Under the pieces are notes generated by a model. That model saw nothing but the letters and a program-made list of their open reading frames with translations, made no database searches and had not been told where the DNA came from. The position numbers and the translations under genes are program-made. Of a DNA stretch of 64,000 nucleotides, positions 1 to 11,233 are shown in pieces; within the stretch, counting starts at the first letter, position 1; each line of letters starts with the position of its first letter. Source of the stretch: Aureobasidium sp. EXF-3400 (Eukaryota > Ascomycota > Dothideomycetes > Dothideales > Saccotheciaceae); contig SWBL01000127.1 in assembly GCA_024195585.1 (NCBI GenBank), forward strand, positions 1-64,000, given 5' to 3'.

Positions 1-2040
1 CGTATAAGGTAGTATAGATTAAGCACCTCGAGAAGGTAACTATATAGGCCTTAGATAATATTAGTATAAGTAATCTATTCGTTAGAAGCTAAGTACCTAC
101 TATCTAGTCGCTAGTACTTAATATGCTATATAGCAAGCTTACTAAATCTAAGGGTATTAAGGTAATAGAGAGAGCAGAGGGAGTGCTAGTTCGTTATTAT
201 TACTTATATTAGTTAATAAACTTAGTTAATTCCTTAAGGATTACTATATATAAGCTACCTTACTTAACTACTTAAGTTAGCTACCTCTCGCTACTATTAA
301 ATAGTAGCTAGAGGTCCTAATAGTTAGTTTTAAGAGCTATATAAGCTCTATTAAGCTAAATTAACTAGTTAGAATAAGCTAGCTTTATATAGTCCTAAAA
401 GCTCTTCTAGCTAGTAGTAGTATTAAGCTTAGGTAGTACTAGTAATAGCTACTAAGGAGTAGTAGTAGCTATAGCTAGCTAAGTAGCTAGTAGCTCTATA
501 GGCTAAGTTTAGCTAATATAGAAGTAGTTAATAGTTAACTAATTTAAAGGGGAGGACTAAGGCTTTAATATAGTAGTTTAAGAGGCTTGCTTAGTAAGCT
601 CTTACTTATACTTCTTATAGCTATACATAATTAGCTCTCGTATACGATAAGAGGGCGCCTCTAGAGTGCCCTTACTACGTTAAACTACCTCTTACTAGTA
701 CTAAGCTATATAGAAGATTACCTTATAGTAGTAGCTATAGCTAATAAAGTAAGTAAGGCTATAGCGCGCTTTAATATAATAGCATAGAGAGTCCTTATAG
801 TTCTAGTAGTCTTATATACTACTCTAAAACAGTACTTATTTATCTATATACCGATTAGTAGTAGCTTCTAAGCGCTCTAAGTAGCAATAATAGGTTTAAC
901 TAGATTACTAAGGCTAAGGCATTAAGACTTTATACGCTAGTAGTAATTTAGCTACTAGCTCTAAGCTATTAGGAGTCTATATTAACTTAATAGTAATAGA
1001 GAGTTCCTTTATGCTACTCTAGCTATTAAAGCGGATAAGATCTATAGCCTTTTTCTAGTACTTAGTGCCCTCTTTCTCTCTAAGTAGAGTAATAACTTTA
1101 GTCTAATAGATACTATAAGTACTAGTTAAAGCTATAATAGCTCTAACCTTCTATATATAGAAGAGAGCTATCTAACAACCCTCTAATATAGGGATAGTAG
1201 TGTTATTTAGCTCTTTAAGAACCTCTAACTATAGCTTATTGCTACTAGTAAGGGTAGTATTAGTATTAGATAGCTTCTTATAGTTCTAGTAAGTATTATA
1301 TAATAGCTTAAATAGCATAATAGCGACGATAGGCGAAGTAGTAGTAGTAGGAGCTAAATTTGATAATACTCTATATATATAGAGGGTCCCTATAGCCTTC
1401 TAAGTAGCCTTACTAACTTTAGTAACTTTATTAGTAGTTATAGTTAAATAATAGCTTATTAGCGCTAAGCTAGTAGAAGGCTTTATAGGTTAAACTTAAG
1501 GTGTAAGGGCCTATATCTTAGTCTTCTTTAAGGTATTTAATATATGCTTTTTTCCTAACGTGTTTATTATATTAGAAAGAGGCTTCCGAGCGGCAGATAC
1601 CTTATTAGAAGGTAGTTATAGTTATTATTTAGCTAGTTAGCGCTTTGCTAGAGCCTATTATAAGCTAGCTTAAGAGAGCGTCTATTCGTCTATAAGGTAA
1701 GCTAGTGCCTTACTACGCGTAGATCGAGGTATTATAGATAGAGAGGCATTAGTAGCCTTTTCTTAAGTGTCTTTAAAGTATATACGACGTCTTAAGCCTA
1801 TATAGCTTAGTGGTTAAGCTAGCGAGGGTAGTGGCTCTAAGAGGCTCGATTTACGAGTTCTACTCTATAAGCGCGTACGGCGAGTACTAAAACTAGCTAC
1901 TACTACTAGTAGCGTATCTAAGGTAGTAGATTAATCTATATCGACGTATAAATAGTGTAAATTAAGTGTAGTAAGTGGTATATAGTTGGATTAGCGCGAG
2001 TAATTAGCTGCTCTAAGCATTAAGATCGAAGTTAGGGGTG
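1..2040. repeat. RIP-like degenerated repeat block
   Basis: About 2 kb dominated by TA, AG and CT steps, with CA and TG dinucleotides nearly absent and stops in every frame. Composition becomes ordinary abruptly at about 2040. This is the pattern left by repeat-induced point mutation (C to T at CpA on both strands) in Pezizomycotina, so the block is probably a dead transposable element cut by the window edge. I cannot name the parent element: no open frame or protein motif survives. Confidence 0.8.
1797..1868 (+). other. tRNA-like (A box/B box) relic inside the RIP block
   Basis: TAGCTTAGTGG fits the Pol III A box, and GCTT/AAGC can form a D-stem around it. About 45 nt downstream GAGTTCTACTC is a weak B-box match. 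The T-arm and acceptor do not fold cleanly, so this is at most a mutated tRNA or the tRNA-derived head of a SINE. Confidence 0.25.
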
Positions 2041-2695
2041 GCAAATTTTAATGAATTTTGAAACCGAGAATACAATGTTACTTCAACCTCGGCTAGCAAC
2101 CTTTGACTAACCACCACTAAACATTTACAACCAAATCTTTCCGTTAGCGATGTACCTCATCCACGCCAAATCACGAACCCTAACATATCCTAGCCGTAAA
2201 AACCTCATCCAAAATCCGCCAGACAACAATGTCACCACGTTCAAAAACGGTAATCCTCTGCTGCAAACCCAACTCCTGACTTCTACTTCCATATCTACTG
2301 GCTAGATTAAGCGTATCGAAACTGTAGCTGCCTTTGGTTTTGGATGGGTGGCAAGCGATTACTTTCTCTATAAAATGGAGTTCAAGTATGTCAAGTCCAC
2401 TTTTTGGCCCTGGGTCTGGGGAGAGCAGAGGCGGCGAGTGCAGGCTGAGCCGATCAATAAACCAGAATGATTTGTGCTTTTTGCGTTGATCTGCACTGGA
2501 TTGTGTTTATCGCGGGTGGGATTGCATATGTTTTACAGACGTGTAGTGACATCCACGGAGGGCCCTTTGATTCACGGGCTCTCCTTGTGCACCTCTCTGG
2601 TACCAATAGCATTTGTGTATCGTGATAGCTATCCATAGAACAAACACTCATAGTAAGAAGCAGCGACTTCCCACCAAAACCTTACAACACCTCTC
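2041..2695. other. Intergenic region
   Basis: Ordinary composition; no supported gene. The right part (about 2512-2630) holds a diverged member of the palindromic element family: its right end reads CGTGATAGCT, preceded by a ggagggcc...gggctctcc core. The left end is not recognisable. Confidence 0.5.
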
Positions 2696-4790
2696 TCAAA
2701 CATCACCAACCAATTTCCCCATCAACAACGCATCAACCATGTCCCCCTTGTTGATAACCCCCTCGCCAGCAGGTAAACACAACAAAGCATTTGCACCCTT
2801 GAAACTTCCAATCCTCGAGCTTCGTTGTCCGCCTGTAGACACAGCATGCAACAAGCCATCATTTCCAGCTTTGACAACAGCACGGTGAAACTCATCTCGT
2901 TGCTTGTCGAGCTTGACATCTCCATCAAGTGTTACCTTGACCCTAGCACAGCCTTTAGGTTCCACACCGGCGAGTTTGTGCAGAGCCGGAAGCACGAAAA
3001 GATGATAGGTGACTACACAAGAAGCAGGGTTTCCGGGTAGTGAGAAAACGACCTTTTCGACGCGAGAGCCGTCGTTGGCTTTTACGGGGATGGTGGCGAA
3101 TGTGGTGGGTTTGCCGGGTTTCATGGCCACACGGCCGAAGTGGATGGAGCCGCCGAGTTGGCGTTCGAGGGTTGGTTTTAGGAGGTCGAGTTCGCCCATG
3201 CTGACGCCGCCCGAGGTGATTATTACATCGACTTTGCGAGTTGCATCGCGGAGGGTTTGTTCCAGGGCTCCTGGTCTGTTTGATCTTCTTGTCAGTAATC
3301 TTTTCACGGAGTAGTGGAGAGAGGGAGCAAACTTACTTGTCGGAAACAATACCCAGATCCACGGCTTCAAAGCCTGAGCCACGGATGGCGGTTAGGAGGG
3401 TAGGACGATTGGTATCTCTGACTTCTCCACGCTTCAACTCTCCCTCGCGATCATGGTTTACAATTTCATCTCCAGTACTCAAAACACCTACAACGGGTTT
3501 CTTGTACACAGAGACTTGTTTGACACCCACAGAAGCCAAGAGTCCAAACTCTCCGCCAATAGCAGATATGCCTTCGCCTTTTTGCAAGATGATGTCGCCA
3601 GATTGGACATCCGAACCTACTTCTCTGACATTCTCACCAACTTCGATCTCAGAGGTCAAGATCTTGACTTCCTTTTCCTCCGCACCGTCCTCGGTTCTGG
3701 AGACTAGAACTGTGTCTTCAACCATGACGACACTAGTGGCACCAGGAGGAAGAGGAGCACCAGTGGTGATTCGAGCGATTTGTCCTGGTTGGAGTTCTTG
3801 ATGTTCTCCAGCTTGAGCGTGAGAGATCATTGCAACAGGGAAGATACCTTTGGTGCTAGGTGCATCTGGTCCGGCGATAACGGCATAGCCATCTACGATG
3901 CTGGCGCGGAAGGCAGGGACAGATTCTGGAGCCGTGACGTCCTGGGCTAGAACATGGCCGACCAGAGATTCGTTGACGGGGAGTGTGATGGTGGTAGGGG
4001 AGGGCGTGTGAAGATCAATCTGCTGCAGCGCGTCCTTGACTGAGAGCATGGGGTATGGCGAGTGTCTGTATCTCCTGCTGGGTCCTTGAGAAGGGTCGTT
4101 AGATTGCTGAGGTCTGTCTTCGGGTGCAGTGTGAGCTTTGGGACCATGATGACCACCATGTCCATGATCGCGTCCACATCCATGACCATGACCATGATGA
4201 CCATGTCCATGCGAATGCCCACCAACCTTCTCACCTCCACCCACGCCTGCATCCTTCTCCAACTTCTGAACACCACCCTGATGCATCTGTCTCGAATCCC
4301 CCCCACTAGCCTGCAAACAAGCATGACTCAGTAACTTAAACACCGCCTCCAGATTCTCCTTAGCACCCTTCGGACTCCCCGGCAGGGTAAGAATCAAACT
4401 CTGTCCCCTGACTCCCGCAACAGGTCTACTCATCACCGCAAAAGGCGTAACCTGTAAACTGCTCGCCAACATGCCATGCACCAACCCAGGCGCTTGCTTT
4501 TCAATCAATGGGCCCACGGCTTCGGGTGTTACGTCTTTGACTGCAAAGCCCGTGCCACCAGAGGTGATGATCAAATTGATTCTTTGATCACATGCTTTGA
4601 GAACTGCATCTTGGATTGCGGGGATGGAGTCTGGGATGATTGTTGTGGTTGAGATGGACCAATTGGAAGATCCGAGATCGGTGAAGACTTGAGATAGGGC
4701 GGGAATACATTTATCTGTTGATGGGTCTTTTGAGGCTGTTTCTGAGATGATCAGAATTGCTGCTGTCAATTTGTGTTGTGAGGTTGCCAT
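2696..4790 (-). CDS. cnxE: Gephyrin-like molybdenum cofactor biosynthesis protein (CnxE type)
   Basis: A MogA-MoeA fusion of 677 aa that adenylylates molybdopterin and inserts molybdate, the last step of cofactor synthesis for enzymes such as nitrate reductase. The MogA-like domain covers about residues 8-160 (ITSGGTG at 75-81, LPGSP at 136-140). A His/Gly-rich linker spans 191-220. The MoeA-like domain runs from about 248 to the end, with SGGVSMGE at about 506-513. One intron (3276-3336) joins exons 3337-4790 and 2696-3275; GTAAGT donor and CAG acceptor keep the frame (SDK-PGAL). The start is the ATG at 4790, where MogA homology begins; an open extension to 4985 looks like leader. Domain order MogA-MoeA matches fungal CnxE and animal gephyrin. 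Confidence 0.93.
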
Positions 4791-5256
4791 TGTGTCTGGA
4801 TATCTGATGGTGATTGTTGGAGTTGGATGGCGTGAAGTCGAGGTTGCGGGACGCGGGAGTGATTTGTGGAGTTGACGCTCGAATGTGAAAGCAAGACATG
4901 GATTACTCAGACGCGCAAGGATTCTTTTCCAGCAATTCAATGAGATCCAGATATATTGATATCGTTTTGAGATAAAGTCTAGCATATTGGCATGGTATCA
5001 TGTTATGATAGATGATTTCATTTTGCTATACAAAGGTCTATACACGGGTGGTGATGATCCACAATTCAGATGCTTCCAAAAACAACACGGCTCCCTGATT
5101 TCTTCGCTCCGGACGCCATAGTAATGCTGATCTGACCTGGTTGCAACACTGCTCATTGAGACAGTCATGGCAGACCACTCTTTCTTATCGTGCATGTCGC
5201 TTATATTATGACTCTTCTTCTTGGACTTTGATGTACAGCAGCCGGGCTGTCATTAC
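4791..5256. other. Intergenic region
   Basis: 5' flank of the gephyrin-like gene and 3' flank of the V-ATPase gene. No gene or repeat seen. Confidence 0.5.
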
Positions 5257-6088
5257 TTAGGCAAAGTCGGCAGCAGGACCAGAGAGTAGAAGGCCAATAA
5301 TGAGACCGAACAGTCCAAGGACGGAACTGAAAATCTCAATGACGAGAATCTTGACGAACCTGTGGAGTGAAGTCAGCGTGAGTAAGGCAGTAATCTAGCG
5401 ATGCAACATACAAGCTGGGGTCAGCAGCATCAGCAAGGGCAGCACTACTACCGTTGATACCAACAGAAACACCGCAGACCAAGTTGCAAGCACCGACCAA
5501 AAGACCAGACCAGAACAAGGCGAAACCAGTATAGTAGTTGCTGCCAGATCGTGCGGCATCAGGACCAACCGAGGCCATCTTTGCCGAGAAAACGATAGAC
5601 ATGATGACACCGTAGATGGCGACGACTTCGCAGAAAATGATGGAGATCAAGTTCTTGGTTCGTATCCTGGGAGCCTTGACACCACCACCGAGGATCGAGG
5701 CACCGGTGATGAAGATACCCCTGTTTGTCTTGTCTCAGTATTCTGCTCTTTCTGTTCCTAGAATTCGTATACTGACCATGCAGCTCCGACGACCGAGAGG
5801 CCGATGCAGAGGGCGATACCCGTGCTAGCCCATGCGTGGGGCGAGATGCTGAGAAGGAAGTCTCCAACCTGGGACGAGTGTCAGACGCGTGTTCGGATGC
5901 GATGGATATTGGTTGGTGTGTTTGCGTACGTTGAAAGCTTCACCCTCTCCATTGAAGAGCATGTCTAGAGCGTTGTATTAGCTTTGGGATCCATGAGGAG
6001 TGTTCGAGGCGGTCGATAGGAGCGTACAAAGTCCGATGACAGTCAGGGCAGTGGATGCACCATAAAGGCCGTACGTGAGACCACCCAT
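5257..6088 (-). CDS. vma16: V-type H+-ATPase proteolipid subunit c''
   Basis: A 199-aa, almost wholly hydrophobic protein of the V0 rotor that carries protons across the vacuolar membrane. Five exons (6028-6088, 5930-5964, 5777-5868, 5412-5720, 5257-5359) are joined by four introns of 52-63 nt; all splice in frame. Four or five membrane helices are visible. The conserved membrane glutamate is E94, in [13 protein letters not shown], and the C-terminal helix contains [14 protein letters not shown], typical of c'' (Vma16) rather than c or c'. It is divergent from the TMEM42-like gene with 256 bp between start codons. Identification is firm; intron borders rest on consensus and frame. Confidence 0.94.
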
Positions 6089-6344
6089 GTTGATTGATGT
6101 TGGACTGCGCAGTCGTCGTGGCTGTCGTAGTCTCGTTGGGTGCTTGTTGTCCGTCCAGTCTGCCAACGTTGGAGGTGACGCTTCGGGCAACATGCAATGA
6201 TGCGCTGCGGCAATCTCCGTCTTCCACCTCCGCCCGCCGTCACTCAGCCTTGGCAGCATCAACGCTCCGCCAGCATCATCAAGGTTCCGCCAGATCAGAT
6301 TAGCCATATCGAGTATTTGGTCTCGAGTCTATCGCATATCAATC
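6089..6344. promoter_or_regulatory. Bidirectional promoter, vma16 / TMEM42-like
   Basis: A 256-bp gap between divergent start codons must hold both promoters. No TATA box or named site is convincing. Confidence 0.5.
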
Positions 6345-7057
6345 ATGTCAACATCTACTCCCAAGTGGTTGCTCTTCGCAGTCGCAAGTGGAGCATGTGC
6401 CGCCTTGAACGGTGTCTTCGCCAAACTGTGAGACACACAAAGCTCCATCATCGCAATTTCACTCTTACTCACCCCTACAGCACTACAACACATCTGACCA
6501 CAGCATGGGCTGAATCTTTGTCTCACATCTTTGGCTTGTCAGGTCCAAACAAGTTCTTTGAATATCTCGTTCGCGGTGTATGTCCCCATCTCTGTTTGCA
6601 ACAACATCTGTCTCAGAAGTCCTGACTCCTTGCCTAGCTCTTCTTCATCTTGAAACTTGTCTTCAACGGAGTCATGTGGGGACTCTTTACACGCGCCCTT
6701 ACCCTCGCTTCGAGTACGACAAGAGTCAGTGTCATCAACACATCCGCAAACTTCATGGTCACCGCTGTCCTGGGCGTCTTGATCTTCTCCGAAACTTTGC
6801 CTGGTCTCTGGTTGCTCGGAGCTGCCATGCTGGTCGCTGGAAGCGTCATTATCGGAAGAAGAGAAGAAGGCAAAGAGACGGGTGATGCTGGTACTGCTGG
6901 TGCTGAACCGGTCGTACTTGCGGGAGATAGCTCAGAGACCACGCCGTTCACAGATGAGCCAGATGCACCTCTGCATGGAAGTGACCAAGATGAAGCCTTC
7001 AAAGATGTGCCCAGCACACACGAGTTGGAGAACACAGATAAGGTGTGGTCAAGCTGA
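6345..7057 (+). CDS. TMEM42-like membrane protein (EamA/DMT fold)
   Basis: A 199-aa protein from three exons (6345-6427, 6481-6577, 6638-7057), introns of 53 and 60 nt. It begins MSTSTPKWLLFAVASGACAA and has about four hydrophobic segments, including WLLFAVASGACAALNGVFAK, FNGVMWGLFTRAL and LWLLGAAMLVAGSVIIG. The motif order (NAVMW-like segment, then SANF and LIFSETLPGLW) is that of TMEM42, a half-size member of the drug/metabolite transporter superfamily. The last 60 residues are acidic, hydrophilic and low in conservation. The substrate is not known for this family. Shares a promoter region with vma16. Confidence 0.82.
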
Positions 7058-7287
7058 TGGTGGAGATGCGTATATTGAACATGATATAACAAAAACATGC
7101 TGTTCCGTTTCGCCCATCGCGCTACTCACGCGACAGCAGAACAAGCCGAATAAGGAAAAAAGGAAAAGTAAAAGCAGCGGAATAAATTACACGAATTGTA
7201 TCGCGTTCTCAGATCACGAAGTTGTGGGTATTGTTGTGGGTATATGTTGAGGAATCGTTCGTCGTTACGTGGCATGCGGATGACAAT

Positions 7288-7842
7288 CTAGTCGTGTGAC
7301 TGGACCTTGTTGTTGCCCTTGACAGCCTCGGCGTAGGTGGGAGGGTTTGCAGCATCATGCTTTGAAGCACTAGGCATCTGCTGATCTTGACGGTATTGCT
7401 GGGGTTGCGATCCCTCGGCTTGACTACTAGGGGCGCCGCCGATAGTTCCGTATCCAGGACCTCTGGCGCTGCTCACCGAAGGACGATGGCTCTGTTGGAC
7501 ATAGTAGTATGTCACACGGCCGCCCTCGGGTTCCTGAGCGAGCTCGTCGTACGTCGGGTCAGGGTAGCGCGAGATGATGTACCAGGCGTGAATCAGACCA
7601 GGCAGGAAACCCAAGCAGCAAAGGGCGATGTTGATGAAAGAGTCGGCAGAGCAGATGCCACGCTTGACCCATACTGCAAGGCTATATCAGCGACTGAATC
7701 TTTCGAGAGTTGCGCCCTGCTTGGTCCATGCTGCAGCGGTGGCTGCGCGGGTTTGTGTGGAGAAGGGGGAGGATTGTCACTCACCAGCGATGGGAGGGAA
7801 GAGAATGGCCAAGAAGCCCAGGAAGATATCACTGCCGCACAT
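7288..7842 (-). CDS. Pmp3/UPF0057 family membrane protein with long C-terminal tail
   Basis: Two exons (7785-7842 and 7288-7673; intron 111 nt, GTGAGT donor) give 147 aa. The N-terminal part of about 55 residues is a Pmp3/RCI2 proteolipid: two hydrophobic helices (DIFLGFLAILFPPIA and FINIALCCLGFLPGLIHAWY) around the family's WVKRG-C-AD turn. Yeast Pmp3 is a 55-aa plasma membrane protein that affects membrane potential and cation tolerance. The remaining 90 residues are polar, Pro/Gln/Ser-rich and probably cytosolic; such tails are common in filamentous-fungal paralogues. Strong family match; the specific role is unknown. Confidence 0.88.
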
Positions 7843-8716
7843 GTTGTTCGTTTGGTATTGGTCTGAGATGTTGATTCGATGCTTGCGCGAGGAGGAAGAG
7901 AGGGTGAAGAGTTGACTGAAAGCGGTTGCCTCGTTGCCAAAAGCCTCACGCCCACCCGATGACGCGAGAAGCGCTAGACGCTTCAGCCTTACTCGTGCGC
8001 CACACCAGGCAGTGACATTGTTCATATCCACAAACACGACGAACACAATCTTCTCTTGTCTTCATAGATGAATCATGAATGTCGCCGTTAATCTGAAGTC
8101 ACGAAGTGGTATCCACTCGACTTAGATGCGAAGACATCATGCTCCCGAGCACAAAGTCTGCACTGGTCATGCACAACTTCTTATACCTCAGATGGCTATC
8201 CTGTTCCAAAAGGATGTTTCAGTCACTCAGGCTGATGATGAAGACTTCACAGACCCCACGCCAACGCATGGCAGCATTTCGAGCTGTACATAGACATGGT
8301 ATTGTGCAGTAGGGTGTTTCCAGAGAGATGTCCAATGGGACTTTGTTCACCGTATAGGACACTGCCCTATTTCTCCAGGACAGTGTACATCTTTATAGCT
8401 ACACATGTGAAAGTCTTATGCATACGGGGACGTTCGCAACTGCTGCCGACTCGGCCTCGTTGTCCCAGAACAAGGCACCCGAAACTTAGGTGAGGCTGAT
8501 GGATTGACCTTCCCCTCTTTCCCGTCTCCGCAGTCCCCGGATATCCGTGGCACCTTACTCCCTTCCTCGGTTGCCCGAAAGCCGATCTTTGTCTCGCTAG
8601 GCACAATTGATGATGTCGTTCACAATCTTCGGTGTTGATAAGGAAAAGGACATGCTGTTCTTGACCACCTCGATCTTATTGTGACTCGCACCCAAGGCCA
8701 GACTAATCACTTCACG
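7843..8716. other. Intergenic region
   Basis: No gene supported. It contains one palindromic element (8282-8400) and the 5' flank of the hydroxyisobutyrate dehydrogenase gene. Confidence 0.5.
8282..8400. repeat. Palindromic MITE-like element, copy 1
   Basis: 119 bp, beginning AGCTGTACAT and ending CTTTATAGCT. The right half (GGACAC...CTCCAGGACA...) follows the copy at 35430-35548 position for position. The left half is more diverged. Confidence 0.55.
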
Positions 8717-9879
8717 ATGAATGCTTTGAGACGCCAGCTTTATGCTGTGAATGCTCCCATACAACGATGTTTCTCGACTTCGAGTCAAAGGCACGCGACC
8801 TATGGCTTCATCGGGCTGGGACAGATGGGTGTGTTCTCAAAAGCTATATACTGATTTAGATCATGGCTAACCTTGAACAGGCTATCGAATGGCTGAAAAT
8901 CTACGAGCCAAATTGCCCAGCTCTGATAACCTCATAATACATGATGTGAACAGCGAGGCGGTATCAAGATTCGTAAAGGAGAACTCGAATGTGGAAGTTG
9001 CAGAGGACGTCAGGGATGTCGCAGAGAGATCAGTAAGTTGACTCTATGTTTTAGCATTTATTGATTACCACGAGACTCGGCCATTCTCTTTCGCATAACA
9101 GCCGTTTGACCTCAGAGTAAAAGACAAGAAAACTAACAGACTTTCAGGAAACAATCATCACAGCACTGCCAGGACCATCCCATGTCCAAAACGTCTTCAA
9201 ATCAATGCTAAAACCACCTACCTTGCTCCGCGACGGCGTACACCAAGAACGCCTCTTCATCGACTGCTCAACCATCGACCCTATGTCCTCTGCAGACGTT
9301 GCCAACGCAGCCCACTCCACTGGCCAAGGCAAATTCATCGACGCCCCCATGTCCGGCGGCATCGTAGGTGCCCAAGCAGGAAAACTCACCTTCATGATTG
9401 GCGCACCTCCGGAATTGGTCGATCGCGCAACTGAAATTTTGATGTTGATGGGCAAACGTGTAATTCACCTCGGACCCCAAACTTCTGGCTTGAAAGGCAA
9501 ACTCGCGAATAATTACCTGCTAGCTCTTAATAACATTGCTACTGCAGAAGCTATGAATATGGGTGTGCAGTGGGGATTAGACGCTTCAGCATTGACAGAT
9601 ATGATCAACACGAGTACTGGAAAATGCTGGCCCAGCGAAGTCAACAACCCTGTTCCTGGTGTTATCCCCGATGCTCCTTCCAGCAAAGACTATGCTGGCG
9701 GGTTTGGCACAGCACTGATGAACAAAGATCTCAAATTGGCCATGCATGCTGCCCAGCAATTCGGTATCGAGCCTCGTTTGGGTCCCATGGCTGCGTCCAT
9801 CTATGCCGCAATCGAGGGAAATGACAAGTACAAGGGCAAAGACTTTTCAGTGGTTTACAAGTATCTGCGTGGAGAGTAA
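8717..9879 (+). CDS. 3-hydroxyisobutyrate dehydrogenase, mitochondrial
   Basis: A 331-aa protein from three exons (8717-8828, 8881-9032, 9148-9879), introns of 52 and 115 nt. It oxidises 3-hydroxyisobutyrate to methylmalonate semialdehyde in valine breakdown. The first 28 residues are basic and Ser-rich, fitting a mitochondrial presequence. The NAD site is GFIGLGQMG at 30-38, the substrate motif DAPMSGG at 153-159, and the likely catalytic lysine is K206 in GLKGKLANN. The length matches the family. Other beta-hydroxyacid dehydrogenases share the motifs, but the presequence and overall likeness favour HIBADH. The first ATG giving an open frame into the Rossmann motif is at 8717. Confidence 0.9.
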
Positions 9880-11233
9880 ATTCTTTTGTGGCCGGGCTTA
9901 CAGATGCTAGATTATTGTAGATATTCGCAACGATATCTTGCATGAACAAGGGTGCTGGTCACCAGTTTTCGATTTCCACCGCTGCTCAGACACGACTCTC
10001 AAAGTAGAAAAGCTACTATTACCGGGAAAGACTATGATCCACTGGATTCACATGCATGATGCTCTTTATTACTGCTGCTGCTTCTCATCTGGGGTCAACC
10101 GTCCAACTCGAAAATCGAGTCCTCGGCCAAACTACGATGACAAAGGTCTCAGTGGGAACTTGCGCAAAGCTTCGCATTACTCACCGTACAAGGGTCCTCC
10201 TCAGAGTGTTTTTGACCCAGAGACTCATCTACGGCCCATCATCTCCAAATTCTACAAGTAGAGTCTACCAGCCATCTTGGAATTACGACGTGACTACCAA
10301 ATTCGAGTCATACAAGACACTCTTAGCTCGATACGAAGGCATATTTCCAAGCTGTCAAAATGCACAATTTATTCCCCTCGTGAGGTCAAATTGACCGCTG
10401 ACCAGAGGGAGCGATACCCGATTTCAGCATTGACCGACCCCTGCAATTTCTCGAATAAGCAATCAATTAGACTTGCCATAAGACTCGCAAAGCGACTTGC
10501 TATGGTAAACTCGCTCTGGTGATGTCGCTAAACTAGACTTGCTGTTGGGGTATCCCATGAATCAAAAAAAAAGAAAAAAAAAAAAAAACGCCTTCTCCAC
10601 TGCAACTGCCATAAACCCAGTAACCCAATTCATTAGACATTGTTCTAGTTGTAAAAGTTGCCTTTAGAACCACTGCCGGCAACGCTCAGGTCGTCGGTGG
10701 TTATGTCCAGACTGCTACTGACACCCTCGGTGCTGTTAATAATGTCGCTACTCAACTTGTTACGTAAGGTCATCCTGCTCTAGACAAGGCTATTCTATTA
10801 TTACTTCGATTATCACCTGTCTCATGGCTTTTAAGGCTGCCATAACTAAGCTTGCCTATCATGAGTTGTCTTATGATAGATTAACAACCCTATACTGATC
10901 ATCCCATAGTCCTAACAGGCCTAGAAGGCTACTATTGTCGAATAATCATCGTCTCTGTCCTAAAAATGCTTTCTGAGGGTCCTACCCTGAATGAATACCA
11001 TATTGGCAAGCATGTTGAAGTGTGAACTCGCATTTCAAATTATCGTTTGGTGGGAGGTGTGCGACTGATGTGTCTTTGCATACGCAAGGTGCAAACTACG
11101 ACCGTGATCGGGAATACCCAAGAGCCAGATGGATACACCAGACAGCTTGCTTGAATTGATTCATCACAAACGAACATCAAAAAGTTCTACATAACATCTT
11201 CACAGCAGATTTACAAATCATCGTTGAACAAGC
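9880..11233. other. Intergenic region with repeat relics
   Basis: No intact gene. Contents: the duplicated protein-like block (9985-10140), an isolated AGCTGTCAAAATGCACAAT terminus near 10350, an A-rich run near 10563-10588, and an open stretch at about 10659-10768 ending in TAA with coding-like codon use (reads VAFRTTAGNAQVVGGYVQ...), possibly a gene remnant. Confidence 0.45.
9985..10140 (+). repeat. Duplicated protein-like block, copy A
   Basis: Homologous to 33375-33530. Both read HRCSD-TL, then WI-HDA-Y-CCCFS-G, then PT--SSPRP in one frame, with many synonymous changes (TGC/TGT, CCT/CCG). Copy A is open from 9938 to 10261 with an ATG at 10033. It could be a small-gene relic or part of a mobile element. 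Confidence 0.5.

Noticed and set aside
4062..4334. His/Met-rich open frames on the plus strand
   Set aside because: These are antisense shadows of the His-rich linker of the gephyrin-like gene.
4790..4985. N-terminal extension of the gephyrin-like protein
   Set aside because: The frame is open upstream, but the family begins directly at the ATG at 4790 and the extension has no organelle-targeting character.
10056..10522. Two long open frames in the intergenic region
   Set aside because: Shadows of the duplicated block and of AT-rich DNA in other frames; no motif or start context.
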